A DNA stretch of 64,000 nt from Nocardiopsis alborubida (GCF_012396365.1 NZ_JAAXPG010000001.1:124001-188000), one strand, 5' to 3'; shown: positions 8,770-18,793, numbered from the stretch's first letter. The notes: generated by a model from the sequence alone, not told the origin. Numbers and translations: made by a program.

Positions 8770-10164
8770 CTGTTTGTTGGGCGTGGATACCCCCTCCTTC
8801 AGGGCGAGGAGGAGACGCCCTCTCCCTTCTGTGGCTTTGTGTCGGATTCGGCTCACGCGATCGAGGAGCGGTCGCCACGGTGTGTGCCATGACCAGCAAG
8901 AGTGTGAAGCGGGCGTTCAAATACCGCTTCTATCCGACCGCTGCGCAGGCGGCTGAGCTGTCGCGCACGTTCGGGTGCGTGCGCCTGGTCCACAACCGCG
9001 CTCTGGCCGAACGCGGCACCGCCTGGCAGCAGCGCCGCGAGCGGGTGGGCTACTCCCACACCTCGGCCATGCTCACCGCCTGGAAGAGGACCGGGGAGCT
9101 GTCCTTCCTCACCGAGGTCTCCTGCGTCCCGCTCCAGCAGACACTGCGCCACCTGCACACCGCCTTTGGGAACTTCTTCGACCGCCGCGCGAAGTACCCG
9201 CGGTTCAAGTCCAAGAAGACGTCGCGCGCCAGCGCGGAGTACACCCGGTCCGCGTTCCGCTACCGCGACGGGCAGTTGTCCCTGGCCAAGATGGCCGAAC
9301 CCCTGGACGCGGTGTGGTCGCGGTCCCTGCCCGAAGGGGCCCGCCCGTCGACGGTGACGGTCTCGCGTGACGCGGCCGGGCGCTGGTTCGTCTCGCTCCT
9401 GTGTGAGGACACCATCGAGCAGACCCCGGCCGCCAACGACGCGGTCGGTGTGGACATGGGCGTGACGTCGCTGGTGGTGTTGTCGACGGGGGAGAAGGTG
9501 GCCAACCCCCGCCACGAGCAACGCGACCGGGCCAGGCTGACCAAGGCGCAGCGTGCGCTGTCGCGTAAGGCCAGGGGCAGCGCGAACCGGGACCGGGCGC
9601 GCCGCAGGGTGGCGCGGGTGCACGCCCGTATCACCGACCGGCGCCGGGATTTTCTGCACAAGCTCACCTCTCGACTCGTCCGCGAGAACCAAGTGGTCGT
9701 GATCGAGGATTTGGCCGTGGGCAACATGGTCAGGAACCGCGGGCTCGCCCGGGCGATCTCGGACGCGGCCTGGCGTGAACTCCGGTCCATGTTGGAGTAC
9801 AAAGCGCGGTGGTATGGGCGGGATCTGGTCGTGGTGGACCGGTTCTTTCCTTCCTCCAAGGCGTGTTCGACCCCTGGGTGCGGCTACGTGCACGCGTCGC
9901 TGCCGCTGCACGTACGGACGTGGGCATGCCCCCGTTGCGGGGTCACGCATGACCGGGATGTGAACGCGGCGCTCGATCTCGAAGCCGCCGGGCTGGCGGT
10001 TGTTGCCTGTGGAGCTGGTGTGAGACCTCAACGGGAGTCTTCCCGGACGGGGCGACCGGTGACGAAGCAGGAAGGCCACGGGGCGACCCGTGACGAGGCC
10101 CTGGCCTCGAACCACCGGTAGGTGGTTCCGGATTCTCCTGCCTTCAGGCAGGAGGGGAAGTCAA
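8770..10164 (+). mobile_element. IS200/IS605-type element carrying only tnpB, apparently intact (1,395 bp)
   Basis: The left end CTGTTTGTTGGGCGTGG directly follows TTCAT, and the right end is a perfect hairpin CTCCTGCC-TTCA-GGCAGGAG followed by GGGAAGTCAA. No tnpA transposase is present, so it could move only with a transposase in trans (IS1341-type organisation). It lies head to head with the histidine kinase and abuts its start codon. The pre-insertion sequence is TTCAT joined to CGCGCTGAAG. No target duplication is seen, as expected for this family. Confidence 0.88.
8889..10121 (+). CDS. tnpB: TnpB RNA-guided endonuclease of an IS200/IS605-type element
   Basis: 410 residues from ATG 8889 (MTSKSVKRAFKYRFYP). 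The N-terminal helix-turn-helix/OrfB region is followed by a RuvC-like nuclease. All three catalytic acids appear: Asp in VGVDMGVTS, Glu in VVIEDLAVGNM and Asp in THDRDVNAA. The zinc finger has CSTPGC and CPRCG. Length and motifs fit an active TnpB, a nuclease that uses an RNA from the element's 3' end to cut DNA next to a short target-adjacent motif. The motif expected from the left flank is TCAT or YTCAT. The start is set by GTGTGTGCC directly before the ATG, conserved in both copies. Confidence 0.93.
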   Translation: MTSKSVKRAFKYRFYPTAAQAAELSRTFGCVRLVHNRALAERGTAWQQRRERVGYSHTSAMLTAWKRTGELSFLTEVSCVPLQQTLRHLHTAFGNFFDRRAKYPRFKSKKTSRASAEYTRSAFRYRDGQLSLAKMAEPLDAVWSRSLPEGARPSTVTVSRDAAGRWFVSLLCEDTIEQTPAANDAVGVDMGVTSLVVLSTGEKVANPRHEQRDRARLTKAQRALSRKARGSANRDRARRRVARVHARITDRRRDFLHKLTSRLVRENQVVVIEDLAVGNMVRNRGLARAISDAAWRELRSMLEYKARWYGRDLVVVDRFFPSSKACSTPGCGYVHASLPLHVRTWACPRCGVTHDRDVNAALDLEAAGLAVVACGAGVRPQRESSRTGRPVTKQEGHGATRDEALASNHR

Positions 10165-10184
10165 CGCGCTGAAGTCTACGTTCG
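10040..10184 (+). ncRNA. Predicted omega (reRNA) guide RNA of the TnpB element
   Basis: Position is inferred from the family: the guide RNA overlaps the 3' end of tnpB, includes the right-end hairpin (10135-10154) and finishes in flanking DNA, which supplies the guide. Here the guide would start at 10165 with CGCGCTGAAGTCTACG, the displaced upstream region of the histidine kinase. The 5' boundary is approximate. Confidence 0.4.
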
Positions 10185-10341
10185 GCGCCGCACCCGGCGG
10201 GAGGAAGCTGGGGGCGGGGAGCCGGGGCCGCGCCGCCGGGTCGGCCGCCCGCGCCCTCGGCCGTTCGGCCGACGCGCACCCGGGCGGGGCTGGACGGTCG
10301 GCCGATGCGCCGCGCGCGGCCCGGTGCCTAACGTCGGGGGT

Positions 10342-10581
10342 ATGCGCAAGGTCATCCAGGGCGTCGGCGTCCTGCTTCTCCTCGTCGGCGTCAGCGGTGC
10401 CGTCGACCACCTCTGGTACCAGCCGTTCCTGGGTGTGGTCCTCAACTCGTTCAACCGCTTCGTCGTGCCCCACGTGGGGACCTTCGAGGGCCACGAGGTG
10501 CTCGCCAACCTGGGCCTGGCCGCCGTCGGCGCCGCCCTTGCCCTGGGGATGGAGGCGCGGCGGCCGCGGAGCCGGACCTGA
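10342..10581 (+). CDS. Small membrane protein, unknown function
   Basis: 79 residues from ATG 10342. There are two hydrophobic segments: residues 3-22 (VIQGVGVLLLLVGVSGAV) and about 53-68 (LANLGLAAVGAALALG). Between them is an aromatic stretch with His and Trp, and a short Arg-rich tail follows. I do not recognise the family. GGGGG just before the TATG may act as the ribosome site. TAACGTCGG upstream offers no clear promoter. It lies between the insertion element and the NmrA-like gene. Confidence 0.6.
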   Translation: MRKVIQGVGVLLLLVGVSGAVDHLWYQPFLGVVLNSFNRFVVPHVGTFEGHEVLANLGLAAVGAALALGMEARRPRSRT

Positions 10582-10669
10582 GGACGGGGCCGGTCCGCGG
10601 GGGCCCGCGCTCGGCCCGTCACGGCGAGGACGGTTCGTGTCCGGTCCGCGCGTCGGTACCTTGTAACCG

Positions 10670-11482
10670 ATGAGCACCCTGGTCACCGGAGCCACCGGAA
10701 TGGTGGGCCGCCGCGTCCTCACCCAGCTGAGGAGCCGCGGCCTGCCCGCGACCGGCGCGTCCCGCACCTCGAAGACGCGCCTGGACTGGACCGACACCTC
10801 CAACTGGGACGAGGTCCTCGACGGCGTGAAGAACGTCTTCGTGGTGACACCGGTCGGGAGCGCCCTGGGCAACCGGGTCGCCGGGTTCCTGGAGAGGGCC
10901 GCCGCGGCCGGGGCCGTCAACGCGGTGGTCCTGACCGCCATGGGCAACGAGTACGCGCCGTCGGACTCCGACCAGCGCGTCGCCGAGCTGCGGGCCAAGG
11001 ACCTGTTCGGCCGGTGGACCGTGCTGCGGTCCAACTGGCTCTTCCAGGACTTCACCGAGGGGATGTTCGCCGGTCTGGCGCGCTCGCGCAACGGGCGCCT
11101 CGAACTGCCGGTCAAGAAGAGGACCGAGGTCAGCTTCGTGGACGCCCGCGACGTCGCCGACGCCGCCGTCGCGGCACTGCTGGGCGACCACAGCGGCAGG
11201 GAGTACACGCTCACGGGTCCGCAGCCGCTCACCTTCCGCGAGGTCGTCAAGCGGACCCGCGGCACGGAGAGCCCGGTGTGGAGGTTCAAGGCCGTCGACG
11301 AGGCGGGCTTCTACTTCCGAGCCGCGGACCGGGGGTGGAACGACCGCTTCATCGACACCCTCAACGAGCGCTTCGCCGCCGCGGTCCGGGGCAGGGCTGC
11401 CGAGGTCACCGGGGACGTGCGCGCGGCGCTCAACCGCGACCCCATCCCGCTGGGCCGCTTCGTCCGCGAGGCCACGCTCTGA
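10670..11482 (+). CDS. NmrA-like NAD(P)-binding oxidoreductase (atypical SDR)
   Basis: 270 residues. The N-terminal dinucleotide-binding motif is TGATGMVGR (residues 6-14), and a Rossmann fold continues to about 150. NmrA-like segments follow, such as NWLFQDFTEGMF and FVDARDVADAAVAALL. The usual SDR YxxxK is absent, so it may be a redox sensor or a reductase; the substrate is unknown. It appears leaderless: TACCTT (10657-10662) lies 7 nt before the ATG. It converges with the acyl-CoA dehydrogenase gene. Confidence 0.85.
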   Translation: MSTLVTGATGMVGRRVLTQLRSRGLPATGASRTSKTRLDWTDTSNWDEVLDGVKNVFVVTPVGSALGNRVAGFLERAAAAGAVNAVVLTAMGNEYAPSDSDQRVAELRAKDLFGRWTVLRSNWLFQDFTEGMFAGLARSRNGRLELPVKKRTEVSFVDARDVADAAVAALLGDHSGREYTLTGPQPLTFREVVKRTRGTESPVWRFKAVDEAGFYFRAADRGWNDRFIDTLNERFAAAVRGRAAEVTGDVRAALNRDPIPLGRFVREATL

Positions 11483-11584
11483 CTTCCCGCTCCCGGGGGC
11501 GGGAGGCCGCGGGCCCCCCGCACGGACCCCGGACCGCCCGCGGCGCGGGCGTCCGCACCACGGGCTCCCGTACCGAAGACGCGC

Positions 11585-12739
11585 CTACTTGAGCAGCTGG
11601 CGGGCCATCACCATGCGCTGGATCTGGTTGGTGCCCTCGTAGATCTGGGTGATCTTGGCGTCGCGCATCATGCGCTCCAGCGGGAAGTCCTTCACGTAGC
11701 CCGCGCCGCCCAGCAGCTGCACGGCGTCGGTGGTGATCTCCATGGCGGCGTCGGAGGCGAAGCACTTGGCGGCGGCGCCGTAGAACGGCAGGTCGTCGTC
11801 GCCGCGCTCGGACTTGGCGGCGGCCACGTAGACCATCTGCCGCGCGGTCTCCAGCTTCATCGCCATGTCGGCGAGCATGAACTGCACGCCCTGGAACTCG
11901 GCGATGTGCTTGCCGAACTGCTTGCGCTCCTTGACGTAGGCCACCGCCTGGTCCAGCGCGCCCTGCGCGATGCCGACGGCCTGCGCGCCGATGGTGACGC
12001 GCGTGTGGTCCAGGGTGCGCAGCGCGATCTTGAGGCCCTCGCCCGGTGCGCCGACGATGCGGTCGCCGGGGACGCGCACGTTGTCGAAGAACAACTCGCG
12101 GGTGGGGGAGCCCTTGATGCCGAGCTTGCGCTCGGGCTCGCCCAGGGTGAAGCCCTCGTCGTCGGCGTGCAGCACGAAGGCGGAGACGTTGCGGCCGCGC
12201 GGGCCCTCGGGGTCGGTCACCGCCAGCACCGTGTAGTACTTGCTGACCCCGGCGTTGGTGATCCAGGACTTCTGGCCGTTGACGATCCAGCCGTCGCCGT
12301 CGGCGACGGCCTGGGTGCGCATGCTCGCGGTGTCGGAACCGGCCTCGCGCTCGGACAGGCCGTAGGAGAACATCGCCTCACCGCTGGCGACCTCGGGCAG
12401 GTAGCGCCGCTTGACATCCTCGGAGGCGCCCAGGATCAGCGGCATGGTGCCGAGCTTGTTGACGGCGGGGATGAGGGAGGAGGAGGCGCACACACGGGCG
12501 ACCTCCTCGATGACGATGCAGGTGGCCAGGGCGTCGGCGCCCACGCCGTCGTACTCCTCGGCGATGTGCGGGGCGTGGAAGTCCGTGGCGACCAGGGCGT
12601 CGAGGGCGTCCTGGGGGAAGACGCTCCTCTCGTCGACCTCCGCCGCGTGGGGGGCGATCTTGTCCTCGGCGACGGAGCGTACGGCCTCGCGCAGCTCCTC
12701 GTGCTCCTCGGTGGTCCTGAACAGGTCGAAGTCGCTCAT
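11585..12739 (-). CDS. Acyl-CoA dehydrogenase
   Basis: 384 residues from ATG 12739. A frame extends far upstream, but GGAGGA lies 6 nt before this ATG and family homology begins at DLFRTTEEHEELR. FAD/substrate motifs include the signature SEREAGSDTASM, the WITNAG loop, and the C-terminal LLGGAGYVKDFPLERMMRD with YEGTNQIQRMVMAR; catalytic Glu is expected in YEGTNQ. The enzyme oxidises acyl-CoA to the 2-enoyl-CoA in beta-oxidation or branched-chain amino acid breakdown. It diverges from a TetR regulator across a double palindrome, and is probably repressed by it in the absence of an acyl-CoA ligand. Confidence 0.93.
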   Translation of the reverse strand: MSDFDLFRTTEEHEELREAVRSVAEDKIAPHAAEVDERSVFPQDALDALVATDFHAPHIAEEYDGVGADALATCIVIEEVARVCASSSLIPAVNKLGTMPLILGASEDVKRRYLPEVASGEAMFSYGLSEREAGSDTASMRTQAVADGDGWIVNGQKSWITNAGVSKYYTVLAVTDPEGPRGRNVSAFVLHADDEGFTLGEPERKLGIKGSPTRELFFDNVRVPGDRIVGAPGEGLKIALRTLDHTRVTIGAQAVGIAQGALDQAVAYVKERKQFGKHIAEFQGVQFMLADMAMKLETARQMVYVAAAKSERGDDDLPFYGAAAKCFASDAAMEITTDAVQLLGGAGYVKDFPLERMMRDAKITQIYEGTNQIQRMVMARQLLK

Positions 12740-12772
12740 CTGCATTCCTCCCCGGGCGGCGGTCCCGGCCGA

Positions 12773-12807
12773 TGGCACCACGTGCCATTCTTTGGCATTC
12801 AGTGCCA
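12773..12807. promoter_or_regulatory. Tandem TetR operators in the divergent promoter
   Basis: Two perfect copies of TGGCA-N5-TGCCA, at 12773-12787 (CCACG spacer) and 12793-12807 (TTCAG spacer). Centres are 20 bp apart, about two helical turns. They sit 34 bp from the dehydrogenase ATG and 80 bp from the TetR ATG, well placed to control both promoters. Confidence 0.75.
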
Positions 12808-12886
12808 GGATAAGGGGTGCAAGGGATGAAGTACACAGATGGGGTCGGACAGCCCTTCCAGACACCGGACGAAGGGGGCGCAGCCC

Positions 12887-13636
12887 ATGGAGAACACGGG
12901 GGGCCGAGGCGGCCAGACGCGCGCGGACACCCGCGCGGTGGTGCTGGCCGCGGTGCGGCTGTTCACCGAGGACGGGTTCGAGGCCACGACGATGGACCAG
13001 ATCGCGGTGGCCACGGGCGTGAGCCGACGCAGCCTGTTCCGCCGCTTCGGCTCGAAGGAGGACATCCTCTTCGCCGAGCACGACGAGTTGTTCGCCACGG
13101 TCGCGAGTTTCCTGGAGGCCTCCCCGGACGACCCGTTGACGTCGGTCCTCTCCGCCACCCGGCTGGTGCTCCAGGGGTACCTGGGCGATCCGGAGATCAC
13201 CGTGCCCCGTTACCGCCTGGTCCGCGCCCACGCCCGCCTGCGCGACCGCGAGGTGGCGATGACCGCCCGCTACCAGGCCGCCTTCAGCCGTTACCTGGCG
13301 CGGTGCGGAGGAGGCGGGGACCGCTCGCTGGCCGCCGGGGTGGTGGCCGCGTCGCTCATCGCGGCGCACAACCACGTCCTGCGCGGATGGCTGCGCGACC
13401 CGGAGCAGGACGTCCGAGAGGTGTGGGCGCGCTTCGACGAGGCCGTGGACTTCGTCCGCCGGTCCGCCGAGCCGATGCTGCACACCTCGCCGGAGCCGCG
13501 GCGCGACCGGGTGCTCGTGGCGGTCTACCCGGGGGACACCGGCCGCGAGGAGCTGCTCCGCCGTGTCGCCGAGGCCGTCCGGGAGGCCGAGGAGCCGGGG
13601 AGGGCGCAGGGGGCCGGGGGGCCCGCGAGGACGTAG
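12887..13636 (+). CDS. TetR-family transcriptional regulator
   Basis: 249 residues from ATG 12887 (MENTGGRGGQTRADT), with GAAGGGGG about 8 nt upstream. A frame extends to 12839, but those residues cover promoter DNA. The N-terminal helix-turn-helix reads TTMDQIAVATGVSRRSLFRRFGSKEDI in outline: helix 2 TTMDQIAVATG, recognition helix SRRSLFRRFG (residues about 35-58). The C-terminal ligand domain resembles acyl-CoA-responsive TetR proteins (MftR/FadR-like). Divergent from the acyl-CoA dehydrogenase with paired operators between, so autoregulation and control of that enzyme are likely. The Ala/Gly/Glu-rich tail after residue 220 looks disordered. Confidence 0.9.
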   Translation: MENTGGRGGQTRADTRAVVLAAVRLFTEDGFEATTMDQIAVATGVSRRSLFRRFGSKEDILFAEHDELFATVASFLEASPDDPLTSVLSATRLVLQGYLGDPEITVPRYRLVRAHARLRDREVAMTARYQAAFSRYLARCGGGGDRSLAAGVVAASLIAAHNHVLRGWLRDPEQDVREVWARFDEAVDFVRRSAEPMLHTSPEPRRDRVLVAVYPGDTGREELLRRVAEAVREAEEPGRAQGAGGPART

Positions 13637-13837
13637 GGGGCCGAGGGCTCTGGAAGGCGAGGGAAGGCCGGGGAGGCAGGAGGAGCCCGGGAGGCCCGGA
13701 GGGCGCTGAGTCCGCGCGCCGGCCCGACGCCCGAACCGGGTCCGGCCGGGCCCCGCGCGGTCGGGGCCGCGCTCCGACGAGCGTAGGCTGGTGGGCCGGG
13801 AAACGGGTAGTCACACGAGGCGGATCGGACAGCGGAA

Positions 13838-15463
13838 ATGAGCGTGGACACGGCGGGCGCCACCAAGCAGGAGTCTGAGGTCGTACGCGAGGCGTCCCGG
13901 CGGCGGACGTTCGCGGTGATCTCCCACCCCGACGCCGGCAAGTCCACCCTGACCGAGGCCCTGGCCCTGCACGCGGCCGCGATCTCCTCAGCGGGTGCCG
14001 TGCACGGCAAGGGCGACCGCAAGGGCGTGACCTCGGACTGGATGGAGATGGAGCAGGACCGCGGCATCTCCATCACCTCCGCCGCGCTGCGCATCGACTA
14101 CGACGACCGGGTGCTCAACCTGGTGGACACCCCCGGCCACGCCGACTTCTCCGAGGACACCTACCGTGTGCTGTCCGCGGTGGACTGCGCGATCATGCTG
14201 CTGGACTCGGCCAAGGGCCTGGAGCCGCAGACGCTCAAGCTCTTCGACGTGTGCCGGGCGCGGAAGATGCCGGTCATCACCTTCGTCAACAAGTGGGACC
14301 GCCCCGGGCGCGAGCCCCTGGAGCTGCTGGACGAGATCGAGCAGCGCATCGGGCTGCGCCCCACCCCGATGAACTGGCCGGTGGGCATCGCCGGGGACTT
14401 CCGCGGCCTCATCGACCGCCGCGAGGGCGTCTACACCAAGATGTCGCGCACCCCGGGAGGCGCCCAGAAGGCCATCGAGGAGGTCCTGGAGCCCGAGCGC
14501 GCCGCCGAGGTGGAGGCCGACGCCTGGACCCAGGCCCGGGAGGAGATCGAGCTGCTGGAGGCGCTGGGCGCCGACTTCGACGCCGAGTCCTTCCTGGCCG
14601 GGGAGTCCTCCCCGGTGCTCTTCGGCGCGGCGCTGCCCAACTTCGGGGTCGGCCAGCTGCTGGAGGCCGTGGTGGGCCTGGCCCCGGCCCCCGGGCCCAA
14701 GGAGGACGACCGCGAGCGCTCGCGCGCCGTGGCCGACCCGTTCTCCGGCCAGGTGTTCAAGATGCAGGCCAACATGGACAAGAACCACCGGGACCGGATG
14801 GCCTTCGTGCGCATCAGCTCGGGCCGCTTCGACCGCGGCATGGTGCTCACCCACGCGCCCACGGGGCGTCCGTTCGCCACCAAGTACACCCAGGCGGTGT
14901 TCGGCTCCGACCGCACCACCATCGAGACGGCCTATCCCGGCGACGTGATCGCGCTGGTCAACGCCCAGGCGCTGGCGGTGGGCGACACCCTCTACGACGG
15001 CCCCAAGGTGTCCTACCCGCCGATCCCGAGCTTCGCCCCCGAGCACTTCGTGGTGGCGCGGGCCAAGGACGCGAGCAAGTACAAGCAGTTCCAGCGCGGC
15101 ATCGCCCAGATGGACGCAGAGGGCGTGGTGCAGGTGCTGACCTCGGACGTGCGCGGTGAGCAGGCGCCGGTGCTCGCCGCGGTGGGCCCCCTCCAGTTCG
15201 ACGTGGTCAAGCACCGCATGGAGCACGAGTTCCGGGCCCCGATCGAGACCTCGCCGCTGGACTACTCCGTGGCGCGGCGCACCGACGCCGAGTCGGCGCC
15301 CGCCCTGCACGCGCTGTCGGGCGCCGAGGTGCTGCGGCGGCGGGGCGACGGCGAGTTGCTGGTGCTGGTGCACAACAAGTGGCGCCTGAGGGTCATCGAG
15401 CGCGACCACCCCTCGCTGTTCATGGAGCCGTTGCTGGCCGGAGGCGTCGACGAGGGCGAGTGA
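13838..15463 (+). CDS. prfC: Peptide chain release factor 3
   Basis: 541 residues. Translational GTPase: G1 SHPDAGKST (residues 27-35), the switch I region QDRGISITSAAL, G3 DTPGHADF, G4 NKWDR. The C-terminal RF3 domain contains GPLQFDVVKHRMEHEF. RF3 uses GTP to eject RF1/RF2 from the ribosome after termination. Full family length, free-standing, with a GC hairpin immediately after the stop codon. Confidence 0.96.
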   Translation: MSVDTAGATKQESEVVREASRRRTFAVISHPDAGKSTLTEALALHAAAISSAGAVHGKGDRKGVTSDWMEMEQDRGISITSAALRIDYDDRVLNLVDTPGHADFSEDTYRVLSAVDCAIMLLDSAKGLEPQTLKLFDVCRARKMPVITFVNKWDRPGREPLELLDEIEQRIGLRPTPMNWPVGIAGDFRGLIDRREGVYTKMSRTPGGAQKAIEEVLEPERAAEVEADAWTQAREEIELLEALGADFDAESFLAGESSPVLFGAALPNFGVGQLLEAVVGLAPAPGPKEDDRERSRAVADPFSGQVFKMQANMDKNHRDRMAFVRISSGRFDRGMVLTHAPTGRPFATKYTQAVFGSDRTTIETAYPGDVIALVNAQALAVGDTLYDGPKVSYPPIPSFAPEHFVVARAKDASKYKQFQRGIAQMDAEGVVQVLTSDVRGEQAPVLAAVGPLQFDVVKHRMEHEFRAPIETSPLDYSVARRTDAESAPALHALSGAEVLRRRGDGELLVLVHNKWRLRVIERDHPSLFMEPLLAGGVDEGE

Positions 15464-15466
15464 GGC

Positions 15467-15489
15467 CCCGGGCGGGAACGCCCCCCGGG
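15467..15489 (+). terminator. Hairpin after prfC
   Basis: CCCGGGCGGG and CCCCCCGGG pair across an AACG loop with one bulged C, 3 nt past the stop codon. Confidence 0.5.
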
Positions 15490-16268
15490 TGCGCCGCGGC
15501 CCGGACCGCTCCCTTCCGCCCGGGACACCGCCCTTTACGGCAAAGCGTGCCCGCGCTGTTTACCCGGGGTGAATACCGGTGACCCGCTGTCGATACCGGG
15601 GTCCGGCCCCGTGGAAATTGGGCGACCCGTGGAACGCCCCGGCGGGCGCTGCGGCGGTGCGGCGAGGCGGCGGGTCGGCACCGGGTGTGAACTCCCGTGG
15701 TGCACGCACAGTCCGTTGCCATGACGGGCCCGGTTCGTCGTGATCGTTGGGGCCCTTGTGACTCCCCAGTCCCAGGCAGAGGCCAAGATCACCAGTTGGC
15801 GGGCACCCCGCGTCAGGCCCCGTGAACAGCGCGAAGGTACCCTGAGGGAAGGCCGCTAGGGCGTGTTCGGACACCCGGCCGCACCGAGCTTCGTTCGGCT
15901 CTGTCCACTTCTGTGAAGGACAGGCCGAAGGGGGAGGGTTCGGGCGGATGTCGGACCGTCCAGGGGACCGGTACAGGAGGCAGCGGGACGCCGGGAGGAC
16001 CTCCCGGTTCCGTCTGCGACGTCTCAGGGCGATCACGAAGTAATCGACGACTGGCAAAGTTTGTAAATCTTCACCTGGCGGTAATTCGGTGCACGTGTGG
16101 GTATGTGTTGCATGTCACCTGTTCGTGAATCGGTGAAACTTATATGCTTTTGCTTAACTGTCGTTTAACAAAACAGAACAATAACGAGTGAAGCAGGAAC
16201 GTGGCGGCGGACCGCCCCGCGTATGACGCACCTCACGTATCCCCCGCCTGGAAAGGTTGACCTCGGGC
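15490..16268. other. Long regulatory spacer upstream of citrate synthase
   Basis: About 780 bp without a convincing gene. It holds an imperfect inverted repeat with ends TGATCGTTGG (15741) and CCAAGATCA (15783-15791). It also holds a markedly AT-richer stretch at about 16060-16190 (TTTGTAAATC, TTATATGCTTTTGC, TTTAACAAAACAG), the probable promoter/activator-binding region of gltA. GGAAAGG at 16249 supplies the ribosome site. Confidence 0.5.
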
Positions 16269-17558
<1,290 letters not shown>

Positions 17559-17578
17559 GCACACCCCCGAGGCACACA

Positions 17579-17614
17579 GGAGCGCCCGCCCGCGTCAGAC
17601 GGGGCGGGCGCTCC
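17579..17614 (+). terminator. Terminator after citrate synthase
   Basis: Perfect 13-bp arms GGAGCGCCCGCCC / GGGCGGGCGCTCC with a 10-nt loop, 20 bp after the stop codon. Confidence 0.8.
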
Positions 17615-17784
17615 CGTGCGTCGTCCACAGCCGCGTCCGAGCTGTTCGGCCCCCGCGCGCCCGGGTATCACCCGTACGGGCTGCCTTTCCCCGCATTTTG
17701 CGGACCGCTGTCGTCCGTGTGCGACGTTGGGGGAAGGGGCAGGGTGCGGTTACCGCACGGGGCCGTGCGAAGGAGGGGGAGACG

Positions 17785-18651
17785 ATGGTCAGGTACGCGT
17801 GGGCCGGCGACCTGCTCGGTGAGCTGAGCCGGAACTGGTGGCTGGTGGTCCTGCGGGGGGTCGCCGCGGTCCTCTTCGGTCTGGTCGCGCTGATCTGGCC
17901 GGGCAAGACCCTGGTGGTCCTGGCGGTCGTCTTCGGCGTCTACGCGCTGGTCGACGCGGCCGCCCTCGGGTACGCGGCCTACCGCTCGTCGTCCGGCGCC
18001 CGGGTCCCCCTGGTCGTCCAGGCGGTCCTCAGCGCCGTCATGGGACTGGTCGCCCTGGTCTGGCCGGTCGCGGCGATCGTCGCCCTGGTGTTCGTCATCG
18101 GTGTCTGGGCCGTGGTCACCGGCGTGGCCGAGATCGTCACCGCCATCCGCCTGCGCGCGCACATCAGCTCCGAGTGGCTGCTGGTCTTCGTCGGTGCGCT
18201 CTCGGTCGTCTTCGGACTCCTGCTGTGGTTCTGGCCACTGGAGGGCGCGCAGGCCATCATGTTCGTGATCGCGATGTACGCGGTCATCTTCGGCGCGGTC
18301 ATGGCCGTGGCCGGGTTCCGGCTCCGCGGCGCGGCCGAGGCCTTCCTGCCCCCGGAGGAAGCGCCCGCCTTCGCCGGTCTCGGCGAGCCCGAGGAACCCG
18401 CGGAGCCGTACGACCGCGGGACCCGATCCGGAGACCTCCTCGAAGACCGCGCCGACCGCGCCGACCGAGCCGATCACGACGACCTGGACCGGTGGGGCGA
18501 GCGCGGTTTCGGGGACGATCGGGACCCCGAGGAGGGCCGCTGGGGTGAGCCTGGCGCCGGGGGCCGGTGGGACGACCACGGCCGGGACGACCGTCCGGGC
18601 GGCAGACACCGGGCTCCGGGCGATGAGGGCCCTCCCGACGAGCCCCGCTGA
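17785..18651 (+). CDS. HdeD/DUF308-family membrane protein with acidic/Arg-rich tail
   Basis: 288 residues from ATG 17785, preceded by GGAGGGGGAG. Six predicted membrane helices in three similar hairpin pairs (residues about 18-180), with the DUF308 pattern LRGVAAVLFGLVALIWPG repeated as AVLSAVMGLVALVWP and GALSVVFGLLLWFWP. The last 100 residues are a disordered cytoplasmic tail rich in Asp/Arg/Gly. DUF308/HdeD proteins are linked to acid resistance in enterobacteria; the role in actinobacteria is unknown. Single gene. Confidence 0.85.
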   Translation: MVRYAWAGDLLGELSRNWWLVVLRGVAAVLFGLVALIWPGKTLVVLAVVFGVYALVDAAALGYAAYRSSSGARVPLVVQAVLSAVMGLVALVWPVAAIVALVFVIGVWAVVTGVAEIVTAIRLRAHISSEWLLVFVGALSVVFGLLLWFWPLEGAQAIMFVIAMYAVIFGAVMAVAGFRLRGAAEAFLPPEEAPAFAGLGEPEEPAEPYDRGTRSGDLLEDRADRADRADHDDLDRWGERGFGDDRDPEEGRWGEPGAGGRWDDHGRDDRPGGRHRAPGDEGPPDEPR

Positions 18652-18793
18652 GAAGGCCGGCCCCCGCTGACGGAGAGCGCGCCGCGACGGTCCGCTCGGG
18701 TACCGGGCACGGGCGCTTCCGCAAGGGGCACGGGGGTTCTCGAGCCCGCAGGGCCGTGCCCGAAAGCAGGTGCGCACCGGCCTGCCGTGTGGC

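Noticed and set aside
8853-10115. Minus-strand 420-codon frame opposite tnpB
   Set aside because: Antisense shadow of tnpB; no independent motif.
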